From the NCBI GenBank assembly GCA_964525495.1, contig CAZGHS010000017.1:1-20497 (forward strand): a stretch of DNA of 20,497 nucleotides. Direction: 5' to 3'. Below are positions 13,412 through 19,248 of the stretch, piece after piece. The DNA comes from CAZGHS01 sp964525495. GTDB lineage: Bacteria > Patescibacteriota > Microgenomatia > JALYQM01. The notes below the pieces were generated by a model, which saw only the letters and a list, made by a program, of their open reading frames with translations, was not told the DNA's origin and made no database searches. The position numbers and the translations under genes were made by a program. How positions within the stretch are numbered: position 1 is the stretch's first letter; each line of letters begins with the position of its first letter.

Positions 13412-14194
13412 TTACTTCGGCGAGTTATCAGGAAGTTCGAGCAACTTAGCCAGAGTCTCCATACCAGGCTGCAGAGCCGGCCGAGAAGTATCAGAGGAAC
13501 CCGTCGTGCCCCTTGATGATGACTCATCAGGCAACGCAATTGTCCTTTCCACAAGCAGCGCTACTTCCTGACCCGTCATTTGGGTATTCTTAACCTTAGC
13601 GACGACTGCGTCTAGAACCTGCGATTTTGCAGTCAGTTGCCTCGTCGCATGCTTGTACCGCTCTTTAGCATGTTCACCCTGAGCGGTCATAACCTCCATT
13701 TGCATTTCGATCAGCTTCGCGCGGTGCTGTTGCGTTGCATCTTGCATCAGCTCCTCAAACGAAACCTTGACAATAAAATACCCTGGCAGGACCATAGTCA
13801 GCATTAGATCAAGAACTGAACACAGAGGGATTGCCATAGGGGGCAGTCCTTGTGGCAGCTGGGAGATAAAGAACAATCGTGCTGCAAAGGCTTGATAGCC
13901 AAAAACAGCTACGAAAAGGGTCATCGCCAGCAGAAACTGGAAATGTGTTATTCCCATCTGCTCTTCCAACACCTCCGCCATGATATGGTCCTTGAAATGC
14001 CGAGGAACGATGAAGTAAAACGGAACGGACACAGCTATGCCGCCGATCACCGACCAGATGATATTCTGAGTAAGGTGGTAGTTCTCCATGACTCTCATCA
14101 GAATACCAATCAGTCCGATAAAGGCACCGACAGCAATATCAAGCTGACGGTTGCCTGGCAGCTGAGAGAAATTGGTCTGCAAGGTCCTAAACAT
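13412..14194 (-). CDS. Polytopic membrane protein with coiled-coil C-terminus (260 aa)
   Basis: The ATG at 14194 (MFRTLQTNFSQLPGN) is fixed by AGGAGG 5 nt upstream. Four to five membrane helices follow: ~19-32, ~45-62, ~85-110 (FQFLLAMTLFVAVFGYQAFA), and ~120-150 (IPLCSVLDLMLTMVLPGYFI). After ~150 the chain is charged and helical (ELMQDATQQHRAKLIEMQME, a likely coiled coil), then a Ser/Thr-rich stretch and a short amphipathic end. No family is recognised. It sits between a bitopic protein and the hydrolase in a tight operon, so it is probably part of the same envelope complex. Confidence 0.8.
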   Translation of the reverse strand: MFRTLQTNFSQLPGNRQLDIAVGAFIGLIGILMRVMENYHLTQNIIWSVIGGIAVSVPFYFIVPRHFKDHIMAEVLEEQMGITHFQFLLAMTLFVAVFGYQAFAARLFFISQLPQGLPPMAIPLCSVLDLMLTMVLPGYFIVKVSFEELMQDATQQHRAKLIEMQMEVMTAQGEHAKERYKHATRQLTAKSQVLDAVVAKVKNTQMTGQEVALLVERTIALPDESSSRGTTGSSDTSRPALQPGMETLAKLLELPDNSPK

Positions 14195-14210
14195 ATCTCC
14201 TCCTGTTGCC

Positions 14211-14744
14211 TTACGGCTGGCTATGATTCCGCACACGATCCAGATGGATCTTCAGCTCGTCATCCGTATAGGGAATAACTGATCGCCACACCCACCACGT
14301 ATCGTCCCCTACAGTTACCTGTATGCAAGGACAAAATCCATCATAAGGCGGGTTGCCATACCTGCCGACAACGGTAAACTCTTGACCACCGACTGAACCT
14401 GGGACTTGCTTCGGATTACCCTCCGCGTTAGCGACAGGCTTGTCAAACCAAATCGCACCTTGAACAAGTTTCGGGGTCTCTGGAGTTGGAGTAGATGTAG
14501 GAGCAGGAGTAGGAGCGGCAGTGGACATAATGCCATTACCAACCTTACCATACTCCACTGGACGGACAAGAACCGGTTCCGGTACGTTCTGTGTGATGCT
14601 TTGTCCAATCTCGGGAAAAACCCACCACATCACACCGCAGAACGAAACAAAAACTGCATAGCGTCGAAATTGACGCGGTGCCTTGAAGTAAACCGCTGCA
14701 CACGAAACCACTGCTGCGATATACACCATCAATGCCCAGTTCAT
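14211..14744 (-). CDS. Membrane protein with Pro/Thr linker and C-terminal domain (177 aa)
   Basis: The ATG at 14744 (MNWALMVYIAAVVSC) has GGAGG 5 nt upstream and is preferred to the ATG 12 nt earlier, which lies in that Shine-Dalgarno region. Two hydrophobic segments (~1-20 and ~30-47) are followed by a flexible APTPAPTSTPTPETP linker and a C-terminal beta-rich domain with CPC and several Trp (DDTWWVWRSVIPY). The topology suggests the domain is held away from the membrane, as in envelope or cell-wall-facing proteins. No family is recognised. The gap to the next gene is 16 nt. Confidence 0.78.
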   Translation of the reverse strand: MNWALMVYIAAVVSCAAVYFKAPRQFRRYAVFVSFCGVMWWVFPEIGQSITQNVPEPVLVRPVEYGKVGNGIMSTAAPTPAPTSTPTPETPKLVQGAIWFDKPVANAEGNPKQVPGSVGGQEFTVVGRYGNPPYDGFCPCIQVTVGDDTWWVWRSVIPYTDDELKIHLDRVRNHSQP

Positions 14745-14823
14745 AGAATCCTCCATCGAGAATCAAAGGCCGAGCCATTCAGCAAAAGCCTACCAGCTCG
14801 ACCTTACACGAATCGTACACATC

Positions 14824-15723
14824 CTAGATAAACATCCCCGTGAACATCGGCCACGCTGCATCGAACAGATTGCGGCCATAGAGCCTGAAGGTGTCGATCG
14901 TCATGAGCTCTGATGTAAACAGACAGATACCCATGAACATCGTAAACACGATGACATTCTCAGCGATCAGATCCATCCATTCTGCCCTTGTTTGCGGCAA
15001 CGCAAGTGAATATAGAAACCAGATGAACGCAAACGCGCCTATCCCAAGGACTATAAGCCAGGGATTGCCAGAAGCAATGCACCACAGAGCCAATGAGCCA
15101 AGCAGATACATTATTACTGCAGCCCACCCCGCGGCGCGCCCGCTTTCGCGTTCGTTCTCCCGTTGAAAAAGGAGAAGGATTACAACCAAAGCAGCCGTGA
15201 GAAGAACGACAGTAGGATGCTCGCGAAAACCTAGGGAAAAGTCTGCCCACAAGTTATTCACGAAGTCATCCGAAGTGATCCCCAGGCCACTGAAGTAGAT
15301 CCAAATCTCGACAACTAGCGCACGTCCGCCCATCAAAAGAACCATCAGATACACGCCAAAGCTGATCGTCATTGTCATTGCGATATCATTCGCATAGTTA
15401 CGAATCAGCTTACCAATAAAGGACTCGGTGGCTGGATCATGAAGCTGGCTAGTAAAGTAGTACTGCAGAAAAATGTGCAACACTACAACAATCAAGCCAA
15501 GCCATGCCCATGGAACGAAAACACTCGCCGTCAAGAGAAGCGTTGTTGCAATCGAGGTAGTCAGGTCCTGGGATGTCTTCCCTTTGGCCGTCTGACCGTT
15601 TCCTCGAATTTCTATGGCCATTGAGCCCCATTTAGTGAAAGGCATGACCAAAAGAAATAGGGCAAACAACCATGTTACGGTACTGACGATCAGCCAGCTA
15701 ATCCCGCCTGCGATCTGAGTCAT
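14824..15723 (-). CDS. Polytopic membrane protein, about eight helices (299 aa), VirB6/TrbL-like by topology only
   Basis: The ATG at 15723 has a GAGGAGG Shine-Dalgarno about 8 nt upstream. About eight hydrophobic helices run the length, for example residues 8-30, ~55-75, ~76-92, ~112-132, ~170-187, ~197-217, ~220-240 and ~255-275. Between helices 1 and 2 is a hydrophilic Gly/Lys/Thr loop. Size and topology resemble the polytopic channel subunits of type IV secretion (VirB6/TrbL, Orf15 of Tn916-like elements), but no diagnostic motif is visible and other transporters are possible. It is second in the operon, between a soluble Ala-rich protein and a bitopic protein. Confidence 0.8.
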   Translation of the reverse strand: MTQIAGGISWLIVSTVTWLFALFLLVMPFTKWGSMAIEIRGNGQTAKGKTSQDLTTSIATTLLLTASVFVPWAWLGLIVVVLHIFLQYYFTSQLHDPATESFIGKLIRNYANDIAMTMTISFGVYLMVLLMGGRALVVEIWIYFSGLGITSDDFVNNLWADFSLGFREHPTVVLLTAALVVILLLFQRENERESGRAAGWAAVIMYLLGSLALWCIASGNPWLIVLGIGAFAFIWFLYSLALPQTRAEWMDLIAENVIVFTMFMGICLFTSELMTIDTFRLYGRNLFDAAWPMFTGMFI

Positions 15724-15735
15724 TGGAGTCCTCCT

Positions 15736-16452
15736 CTATTGTTGAGCTGTAAGTCCAAGTTCCCGAATTACAACGACCGCAGCTTGTCTGGAAGGAAAAG
15801 CCGCACCACTATTAAATTGTCCTATGTAGAAGCCGCCTTGCGTTGGTGAGATATCGTATCGGCCATCGATCAGCGTCCAGATGTGTTGGGGCAAGAAGGT
15901 AACGAAAATCCAGAAACCATTGTCACCGTCACCAACAAGCCGAACCACAGAAGTTCTTCCCTCTGGAGCCGGCAGTGCCTTCGCACCCTCTGCAGGTCCT
16001 GGATTCAACTTTCCTACCGGATCGATGAAAATCGGCCTACGTGGCTTGTGATCTGGATCAATTTCCGTAGGTCGATTATCCTGACGACGTCTACGGAATC
16101 CACGAACCCATGCTGCGGCCGATCGCGCGGCATTTAAGGCATTACCCAAACGATCGGGCTGCGCCTGCTCGTCTGCTATTTGATGCCTTTCCGGCACTCC
16201 CTCTGCATCCCAAACCGCATACTGCTCGGGATACTTGGACCGTGCCTTCGCCTCTTTCGCTCGTGCAGCAATCAGGGCAGCTTGAGCTTTAAGTTTTTCC
16301 GCGTTGGCAAGCTCTTCTTGAGCCCCTGCAGATCTATCTGCTGCTGCGGCTTGCGCGTACATAGCTCCAACCATTGGGTCGCCTCCTTGCTGCTGCTCCG
16401 CTTGCTCAGCGGCTGCTTGTGCAGCAAGTCTAGCTTTTCTGGTACTTGGCAT
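15736..16452 (-). CDS. First operon gene: Ala-rich helical protein with C-terminal globular domain (239 aa)
   Basis: The ATG at 16452 (MPSTRKARLAAQAAAEQAEQ) has AAGGAG 9 nt upstream; the longer frame from 16488 is rejected. Residues 1-~85 are Ala/Gln/Lys/Glu-rich and strongly helical, probably a coiled coil. A basic segment (WVRGFRRRRQDNRP) and a Pro-rich linker follow, then a compact C-terminal domain (~165-239) with several aromatics (FWIFVTFLPQHIW). No signal peptide or membrane helix. No family is recognised. It may be a cytosolic scaffold for the membrane proteins encoded 12 nt downstream; this is inference from the operon. Confidence 0.78.
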   Translation of the reverse strand: MPSTRKARLAAQAAAEQAEQQQGGDPMVGAMYAQAAAADRSAGAQEELANAEKLKAQAALIAARAKEAKARSKYPEQYAVWDAEGVPERHQIADEQAQPDRLGNALNAARSAAAWVRGFRRRRQDNRPTEIDPDHKPRRPIFIDPVGKLNPGPAEGAKALPAPEGRTSVVRLVGDGDNGFWIFVTFLPQHIWTLIDGRYDISPTQGGFYIGQFNSGAAFPSRQAAVVVIRELGLTAQQ

Positions 16453-16892
16453 TGTTGCTTCTCCTTGTCTACTGCGTAAACTAACCAATTCCTTGACACC
16501 CTCCTCCCCTCAATAAGCTCAAGGAGAAAACGGTGCCAAGGAAATCAAAGGAGTGTACAATATTAGAAAGAGATATTAAATTTCAAAAAATAAACTCATT
16601 TTTAAACTAATGAATTTTAGAACCATTCTGTTAAAGTGCCCTCTTGACACACTCTATCCTTTTATGCTATCATACCCTTCCGCTTTGAAAGCAGCAGATT
16701 CTGATACAGTTTGATACAAAGATAAAGTGTGCCAAGAGCGATATATTACGAAAAGTCCTACCTCAATTTAAACATTGCGGTTCTTTTTCGGAATAATAGC
16801 GTATTCTACCATATTATAGGCTCAAATGCAAGCCTATAATGTATTAAAATAAAACTCTATACCCTTACTATAAAGTTTAGGCTGAATTACCC
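16453..16892. promoter_or_regulatory. Divergent regulatory region of the operon and the 112-aa gene
   Basis: No ORF of note. Leftward leader: a 10-bp stem (16491-16500 with 16532-16541, one G.U in minus RNA) enclosing CTCCT/AGGAG; a partial boxA GGCACTTTAACA (minus, 16629-16640); an 18-bp stem (16641-16658 with 16721-16738, two G.U in minus RNA). Rightward: TTGACA-N18-TATCAT (16644-16673), overlapping that stem; GGTTCTTTTTCG (16779-16790), weakly boxA-like; a perfect 10-bp inverted repeat ATTATAGGCT/AGCCTATAAT (16813-16840) carrying a TATAAT on each strand. The operon's own promoter is not certain. Confidence 0.6.
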
Positions 16893-17231
16893 ATGAATCC
16901 GGAAAATAAAGGTCCGTTTAAGCAAGTTGCCATTAAAACAGCCCGAGGATATTTGCGAGAACGACTACAAAGAGCTACAAAGAAACACCATAGAATTCAC
17001 GTAGAAACGCAAGACACCACTGCCTTAAAACAACGAATACTCGAACAAGAATACTGTACAAAATGTATTCATTTCCGAGTACTATCCGCACCAGATACAT
17101 ACCTACCCAATTTGCATACTATTAAGCTCGAATGTGCTCAAGGACGTAGTCCTGAAAACCTCTATAGGGGCACTCCTTTAGGCACAACGCCTGATTGCCC
17201 AGGTCATTGCACAACTAAACCTATAACATAA
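16893..17231 (+). CDS. Small Cys-rich basic protein (112 aa)
   Basis: The product begins MNPENKGPFKQVAIKT. A basic helical part (residues 14-50, GYLRERLQRATKKHHRIH) is followed by CTKC, a lone Cys about 26 residues on, and CPGHC: five Cys and several His, suggesting one zinc site. No Shine-Dalgarno is obvious; TATAAA lies at 16869-16874 and a second TATAAT at 16835-16840. Codon use is more AT-rich than the operon to its left, from which it is divergently transcribed. No family is recognised. A promoter for the next unit starts only 10 nt after the stop. Confidence 0.65.
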   Translation: MNPENKGPFKQVAIKTARGYLRERLQRATKKHHRIHVETQDTTALKQRILEQEYCTKCIHFRVLSAPDTYLPNLHTIKLECAQGRSPENLYRGTPLGTTPDCPGHCTTKPIT

Positions 17232-17240
17232 AATATAGTC

Positions 17241-17270
17241 TTGACACGAAAGCACCTATTTTGATATAAA
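17241..17270 (+). promoter_or_regulatory. Strong promoter upstream of the leader of the 74-aa gene
   Basis: TTGACA (17241-17246), an 18-nt spacer, TATAAA (17265-17270). The expected start is near 17277, giving a leader of about 246 nt before the ATG at 17523. Confidence 0.8.
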
Positions 17271-17327
17271 CACCCAACGTTAGACATGATCCAAATATAC
17301 GTATTTAACGATCGTATCTAATCATAA

Positions 17328-17427
17328 GTACTTTAAAACACTATCCATTTCCACCCAACATGCAAAGAGTCCAGTGAGAGAACTCGTTTATCTCCCTCGA
17401 CTCTTTGCATGCACAACACAATTTTTT
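17328..17427 (+). promoter_or_regulatory. Leader attenuator or small RNA: boxA-like element and long hairpin
   Basis: GTACTTTAAAAC (17328-17339) resembles the Bacillus rrn boxA GTTCTTTGAAAAC. It is followed by a perfect 13-bp stem (17359-17371 with 17399-17411, 27-nt loop) and, 10 nt later, T6 (17422-17427). Promoter then terminator-like hairpin before the gene fits an attenuator, or a separate RNA of ~150 nt. Confidence 0.6.
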
Positions 17428-17522
17428 CATAAAAAAAGTAACGAGGGGTGGGCGTTACAATGCATGCGGGAATGTTCAAGTCGTGTCGGATACTTCTTTT
17501 TGATGATATCAAGGAGCATTCA

Positions 17523-17747
17523 ATGCCAAAGAACGGAACAGGAAAACAGGCATCGACGGTCGTTCAAGAGGAGCTGATTACCTGCGCGTGGCACGGCTGC
17601 AAACGAAAATTTCCTGCGAGCCAGGGAACGCATTGCGCACCGCACAGGCAACGGGCAGCTCGACATGAGGCCGCAGCTGGTGCTGGCAATGATCCGAATC
17701 GACGATCCCGCGGCGCGCAGAGCGGCAACCACCCCATGCGTCGCTAG
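17523..17747 (+). CDS. Small zinc-finger-like basic protein (74 aa)
   Basis: The ATG at 17523 (MPKNGTGKQASTVVQEE) has AAGGAG 6 nt upstream; the longer frame from 17448 is rejected. A single finger CAWHGCKRKFPASQGTHCAPH (C-x4-C-x10-C-x2-H) occupies the middle, with a further His available. The rest is basic and Gly/Arg-rich (RRSRGAQSGNHPMRR), suiting nucleic-acid binding. Codon use is GC-rich like the operon. A short hairpin (17762-17781) and a large structured element (17864-17960) follow. No named family is recognised. Confidence 0.72.
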   Translation: MPKNGTGKQASTVVQEELITCAWHGCKRKFPASQGTHCAPHRQRAARHEAAAGAGNDPNRRSRGAQSGNHPMRR

Positions 17748-17761
17748 CCATATCTGATCCC

Positions 17762-17781
17762 AGCAGGGCCCACCCCCTGCT
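17762..17781 (+). terminator. Short GC-rich hairpin after the 74-aa gene
   Basis: AGCAGGG pairs with CCCTGCT around a 6-nt loop, 14 nt after the stop. No U-tract follows directly, so it may protect the mRNA end or pause polymerase rather than terminate. An AT-rich hairpin with T6 lies further on (about 17805-17830). Confidence 0.4.
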
Positions 17782-17863
17782 ACCCATGCAGTTAAGAGAA
17801 AGAAATAAGATAAAAATTAACTTTTTTATCTCCTATGGATGCTGTTTTAGAGTAAAAATCGTT

Positions 17864-17960
17864 GACCACTTGGTGACAAAAAACAAATAAAATCAATTTG
17901 TTTTCTCGCAGTAGCGAGCTAAATAATTTGGATTTAAATGTGTCACTGGGTGGTCTTTTT
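17864..17960 (+). ncRNA. Four-way-junction structured RNA with U-tract (candidate)
   Basis: An outer 15-bp stem (17864-17878 with 17941-17955) has three non-Watson-Crick positions, all G.U in plus-strand RNA. It encloses, almost without linkers, three hairpins: a 9-bp AT stem (17880-17888 with 17896-17904), CTCGC-AGTA-GCGAG (17905-17918) and TAAAT/ATTTA (17920-17937). T5 follows at once. It could be the terminator of the 74-aa gene or an independent small RNA. No known RNA family is recognised. Confidence 0.6.
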
Positions 17961-18030
17961 CTATATAAAATTAGGTGAAATAAAAAACACAACTCGCAGA
18001 AAAATAAATTTGCCAAACAAATGAATACGC

Positions 18031-18074
18031 GGTAGCCGCTATCAAAGCAGTTTCATGCTCCAATCACGGCTACC
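18031..18074 (-). terminator. Nested stem-loop after the 121-aa gene
   Basis: GGTAGCCG (18031-18038) pairs with CGGCTACC (18067-18074) and encloses an AGCA/TGCT hairpin. The T-rich stretch on the minus strand is weak and distant. It begins 13 nt after the stop. Confidence 0.5.
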
Positions 18075-18086
18075 AACCAATTCTCA

Positions 18087-18452
18087 CTAACGCTCAATAT
18101 GAATTACGTTCATTTTTACAAGGTATTGGTTCGGCTGTAAACGCCGAACTCCATGCAACACCTTTACCGTAGACGAATCCTCAGTGGTCAAATGACCACC
18201 TGCCACAAGCCGTGCCACAAGCTGGCGAACACTCGGCACAGACTGAAAAGAAAACGGGCCCAGCTCAGCGTAACTATTCCTTGATCTTGCACTCTGAAGC
18301 ATAACCCGGAGGGTTACAGCTTGCTGCAAGATAGGAGGCGTCACGATGTGAGGAACTCGTGGATACGATGGCAGATTAGCTGGCGGCGGCTGATTGTTTC
18401 GACCAACAATCTTACGACGGGGTATTCTGTGATCATCAAATCTACCTGGCAT
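18087..18452 (-). CDS. Basic orphan protein (121 aa)
   Basis: The ATG at 18452 (MPGRFDDHRIPRRKIVGR) has GGGGTGG about 5 nt upstream. Upstream in-frame GTG (18518) and ATG (18491) starts would give 143 or 134 aa but lack a properly spaced Shine-Dalgarno. The first ~45 residues are basic and Pro-rich; the remainder is a compact helix-plus-strand domain (SVRQLVARLVAGGHL, then KVLHGVRRLQPNQYLVKMNV) that could be a small winged-helix-like fold, which is a guess. The unit has a TTGACT-N17-TATATT promoter, boxB-like hairpin, boxA, 18-bp stem and terminator, the clearest example of the block's leader plan. Confidence 0.7.
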   Translation of the reverse strand: MPGRFDDHRIPRRKIVGRNNQPPPANLPSYPRVPHIVTPPILQQAVTLRVMLQSARSRNSYAELGPFSFQSVPSVRQLVARLVAGGHLTTEDSSTVKVLHGVRRLQPNQYLVKMNVIHIER

Positions 18453-18670
18453 TGCTTCCACCCCTTTCTTTCCGTTCGTCTTCCAACGCATGCGCGTAAG
18501 TTCTGATACTCCTTTCACTTCATTACAAGGACGATATCCACTGCCTTAAACAAAGCATGGGATACCGTCCCTGTAATACGATTTTCTGCGAGTTGTTAAA
18601 GAACACAGCTGAATAGCTGCTTATAAGTTTACGAAAACACGCACATTTTCTAGCTGAAAAAAGCGTATTT
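18453..18670 (-). promoter_or_regulatory. Leader with boxB-like hairpin, boxA and 18-bp stem
   Basis: In transcript order: CAGCT-ATTC-AGCTG (18606-18619), immediately followed by boxA TGTTCTTTAACA (18594-18605), then an 18-bp stem (18560-18577 with 18522-18539). Its two imperfect positions are A.C on the plus strand and G.U in minus RNA. No U-tract follows the stem. Hairpin directly before boxA is the order in E. coli rrn leaders. Confidence 0.7.
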
Positions 18671-18676
18671 CAAACG

Positions 18677-18705
18677 AATATATCACATAGTTTATCCCCA
18701 GTCAA
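18677..18705 (-). promoter_or_regulatory. Promoter of the 121-aa gene
   Basis: On the minus strand TTGACT (18700-18705), a 17-nt spacer and TATATT (18677-18682); the start is expected near 18670. Confidence 0.8.
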
Positions 18706-18755
18706 AGGGATTTTCTTTGATTTAACCCTTGCCCACTACAAAATTCCATAAAATG

Positions 18756-18826
18756 TGTTATAATCCCTCCAACATATGCTATAAGCCTATGTATTTTAAG
18801 TTCGACAGTTAGGTTTCGACCTAACT
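18756..18826 (+). promoter_or_regulatory. Extended -10 promoter and leader hairpin of the 93-aa gene
   Basis: TGTTATAAT (18756-18764) is an extended -10 with no good -35. In the leader AGTTAGGT pairs with ACCTAACT around a TTCG loop (18807-18826). A boxA-like sequence is not convincing here. Confidence 0.6.
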
Positions 18827-18890
18827 CGTAGGACAAAAAATGGTTCCTTTACAGCATGCGATTGTAATCCAATTATCAAGGAGAACAAAG

Positions 18891-19172
18891 ATGGGAAATC
18901 AAAGAGACGCAAGTGGGCCAGAACCAACGAGGAGAGAATTTACGCCAATTATGAATCAGGTCATCCAAGCCGGCGTACCTCTTACTCCAGCACAAGCTCA
19001 AACTGCGATGGACGATATCAGACGGAGGCTACTAGCACAATATGATGCTAGATCAGAAAATGATCTGAACCCTGGCCAACTAACCACATACCGTATGGGA
19101 GTAGCTCGCGCGAGGACACATCTTTACACCGTCACCAACACACCGCTTCCACCTGAAATGACTGGAAAATAA
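18891..19172 (+). CDS. Small helical orphan protein (93 aa)
   Basis: The ATG at 18891 (MGNQRDASGPEPTRREF) has AAGGAG 7 nt upstream; the longer frame from 18840 is rejected. After a hydrophilic start the sequence is helical and charged (LTPAQAQTAMDDIRRRLLAQ), ending in a Pro/Thr stretch. No Cys, membrane helix or known domain is seen. It has its own extended -10 promoter and a perfect nested terminator, so it is a single-gene unit like others in the block, and it marks the block's right edge. Confidence 0.7.
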   Translation: MGNQRDASGPEPTRREFTPIMNQVIQAGVPLTPAQAQTAMDDIRRRLLAQYDARSENDLNPGQLTTYRMGVARARTHLYTVTNTPLPPEMTGK

Positions 19173-19185
19173 CCCGCACCGCTGC

Positions 19186-19248
19186 AGGCAGTACACAAAT
19201 GCAATTACAAATTTGCATCTACCCTTGTGTACTGCCTCCTTAGTTTTT
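19186..19248 (+). terminator. Nested stem-loop terminator shared with the convergent gene
   Basis: A perfect 13-bp stem (19186-19198 with 19225-19237) encloses ATGCAA/TTTGCAT (19199-19218); T5 at 19244-19248. The U-tract overlaps the 3' end of the convergent acetyltransferase gene, so both transcripts may end here. Confidence 0.85.

Larger units (their letters stand above)
17990..18595. repeat. 15-bp perfect inverted repeat flanking the 121-aa gene unit
   Basis: CAACTCGCAGAAAAT at 17990-18004 recurs in reverse complement at 18581-18595. The right copy lies directly after boxA in the leader of the 121-aa gene; the left copy lies beyond that gene's terminator. Confidence 0.65.

Noticed and set aside
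17278..17287. GTTAGAC and other GTTRRRY/RYYYAAC words that suggested integron attC sites between small genes
   Set aside because: The words do not sit at the ends of the inverted repeats, stems differ in layout from attC, and no integrase is present; the repeats fit leader structures and terminators better.
17843..17861. GTTTTAGAG, resembling the start of a Cas9-type CRISPR repeat
   Set aside because: A single copy, no array, no spacers and no cas genes in the window.
17792..18016. 74-aa minus-strand ORF rich in Phe and Leu
   Set aside because: It starts at TTG without a Shine-Dalgarno and runs through the strongly structured RNA region at 17864-17960; AT-rich chance ORF.
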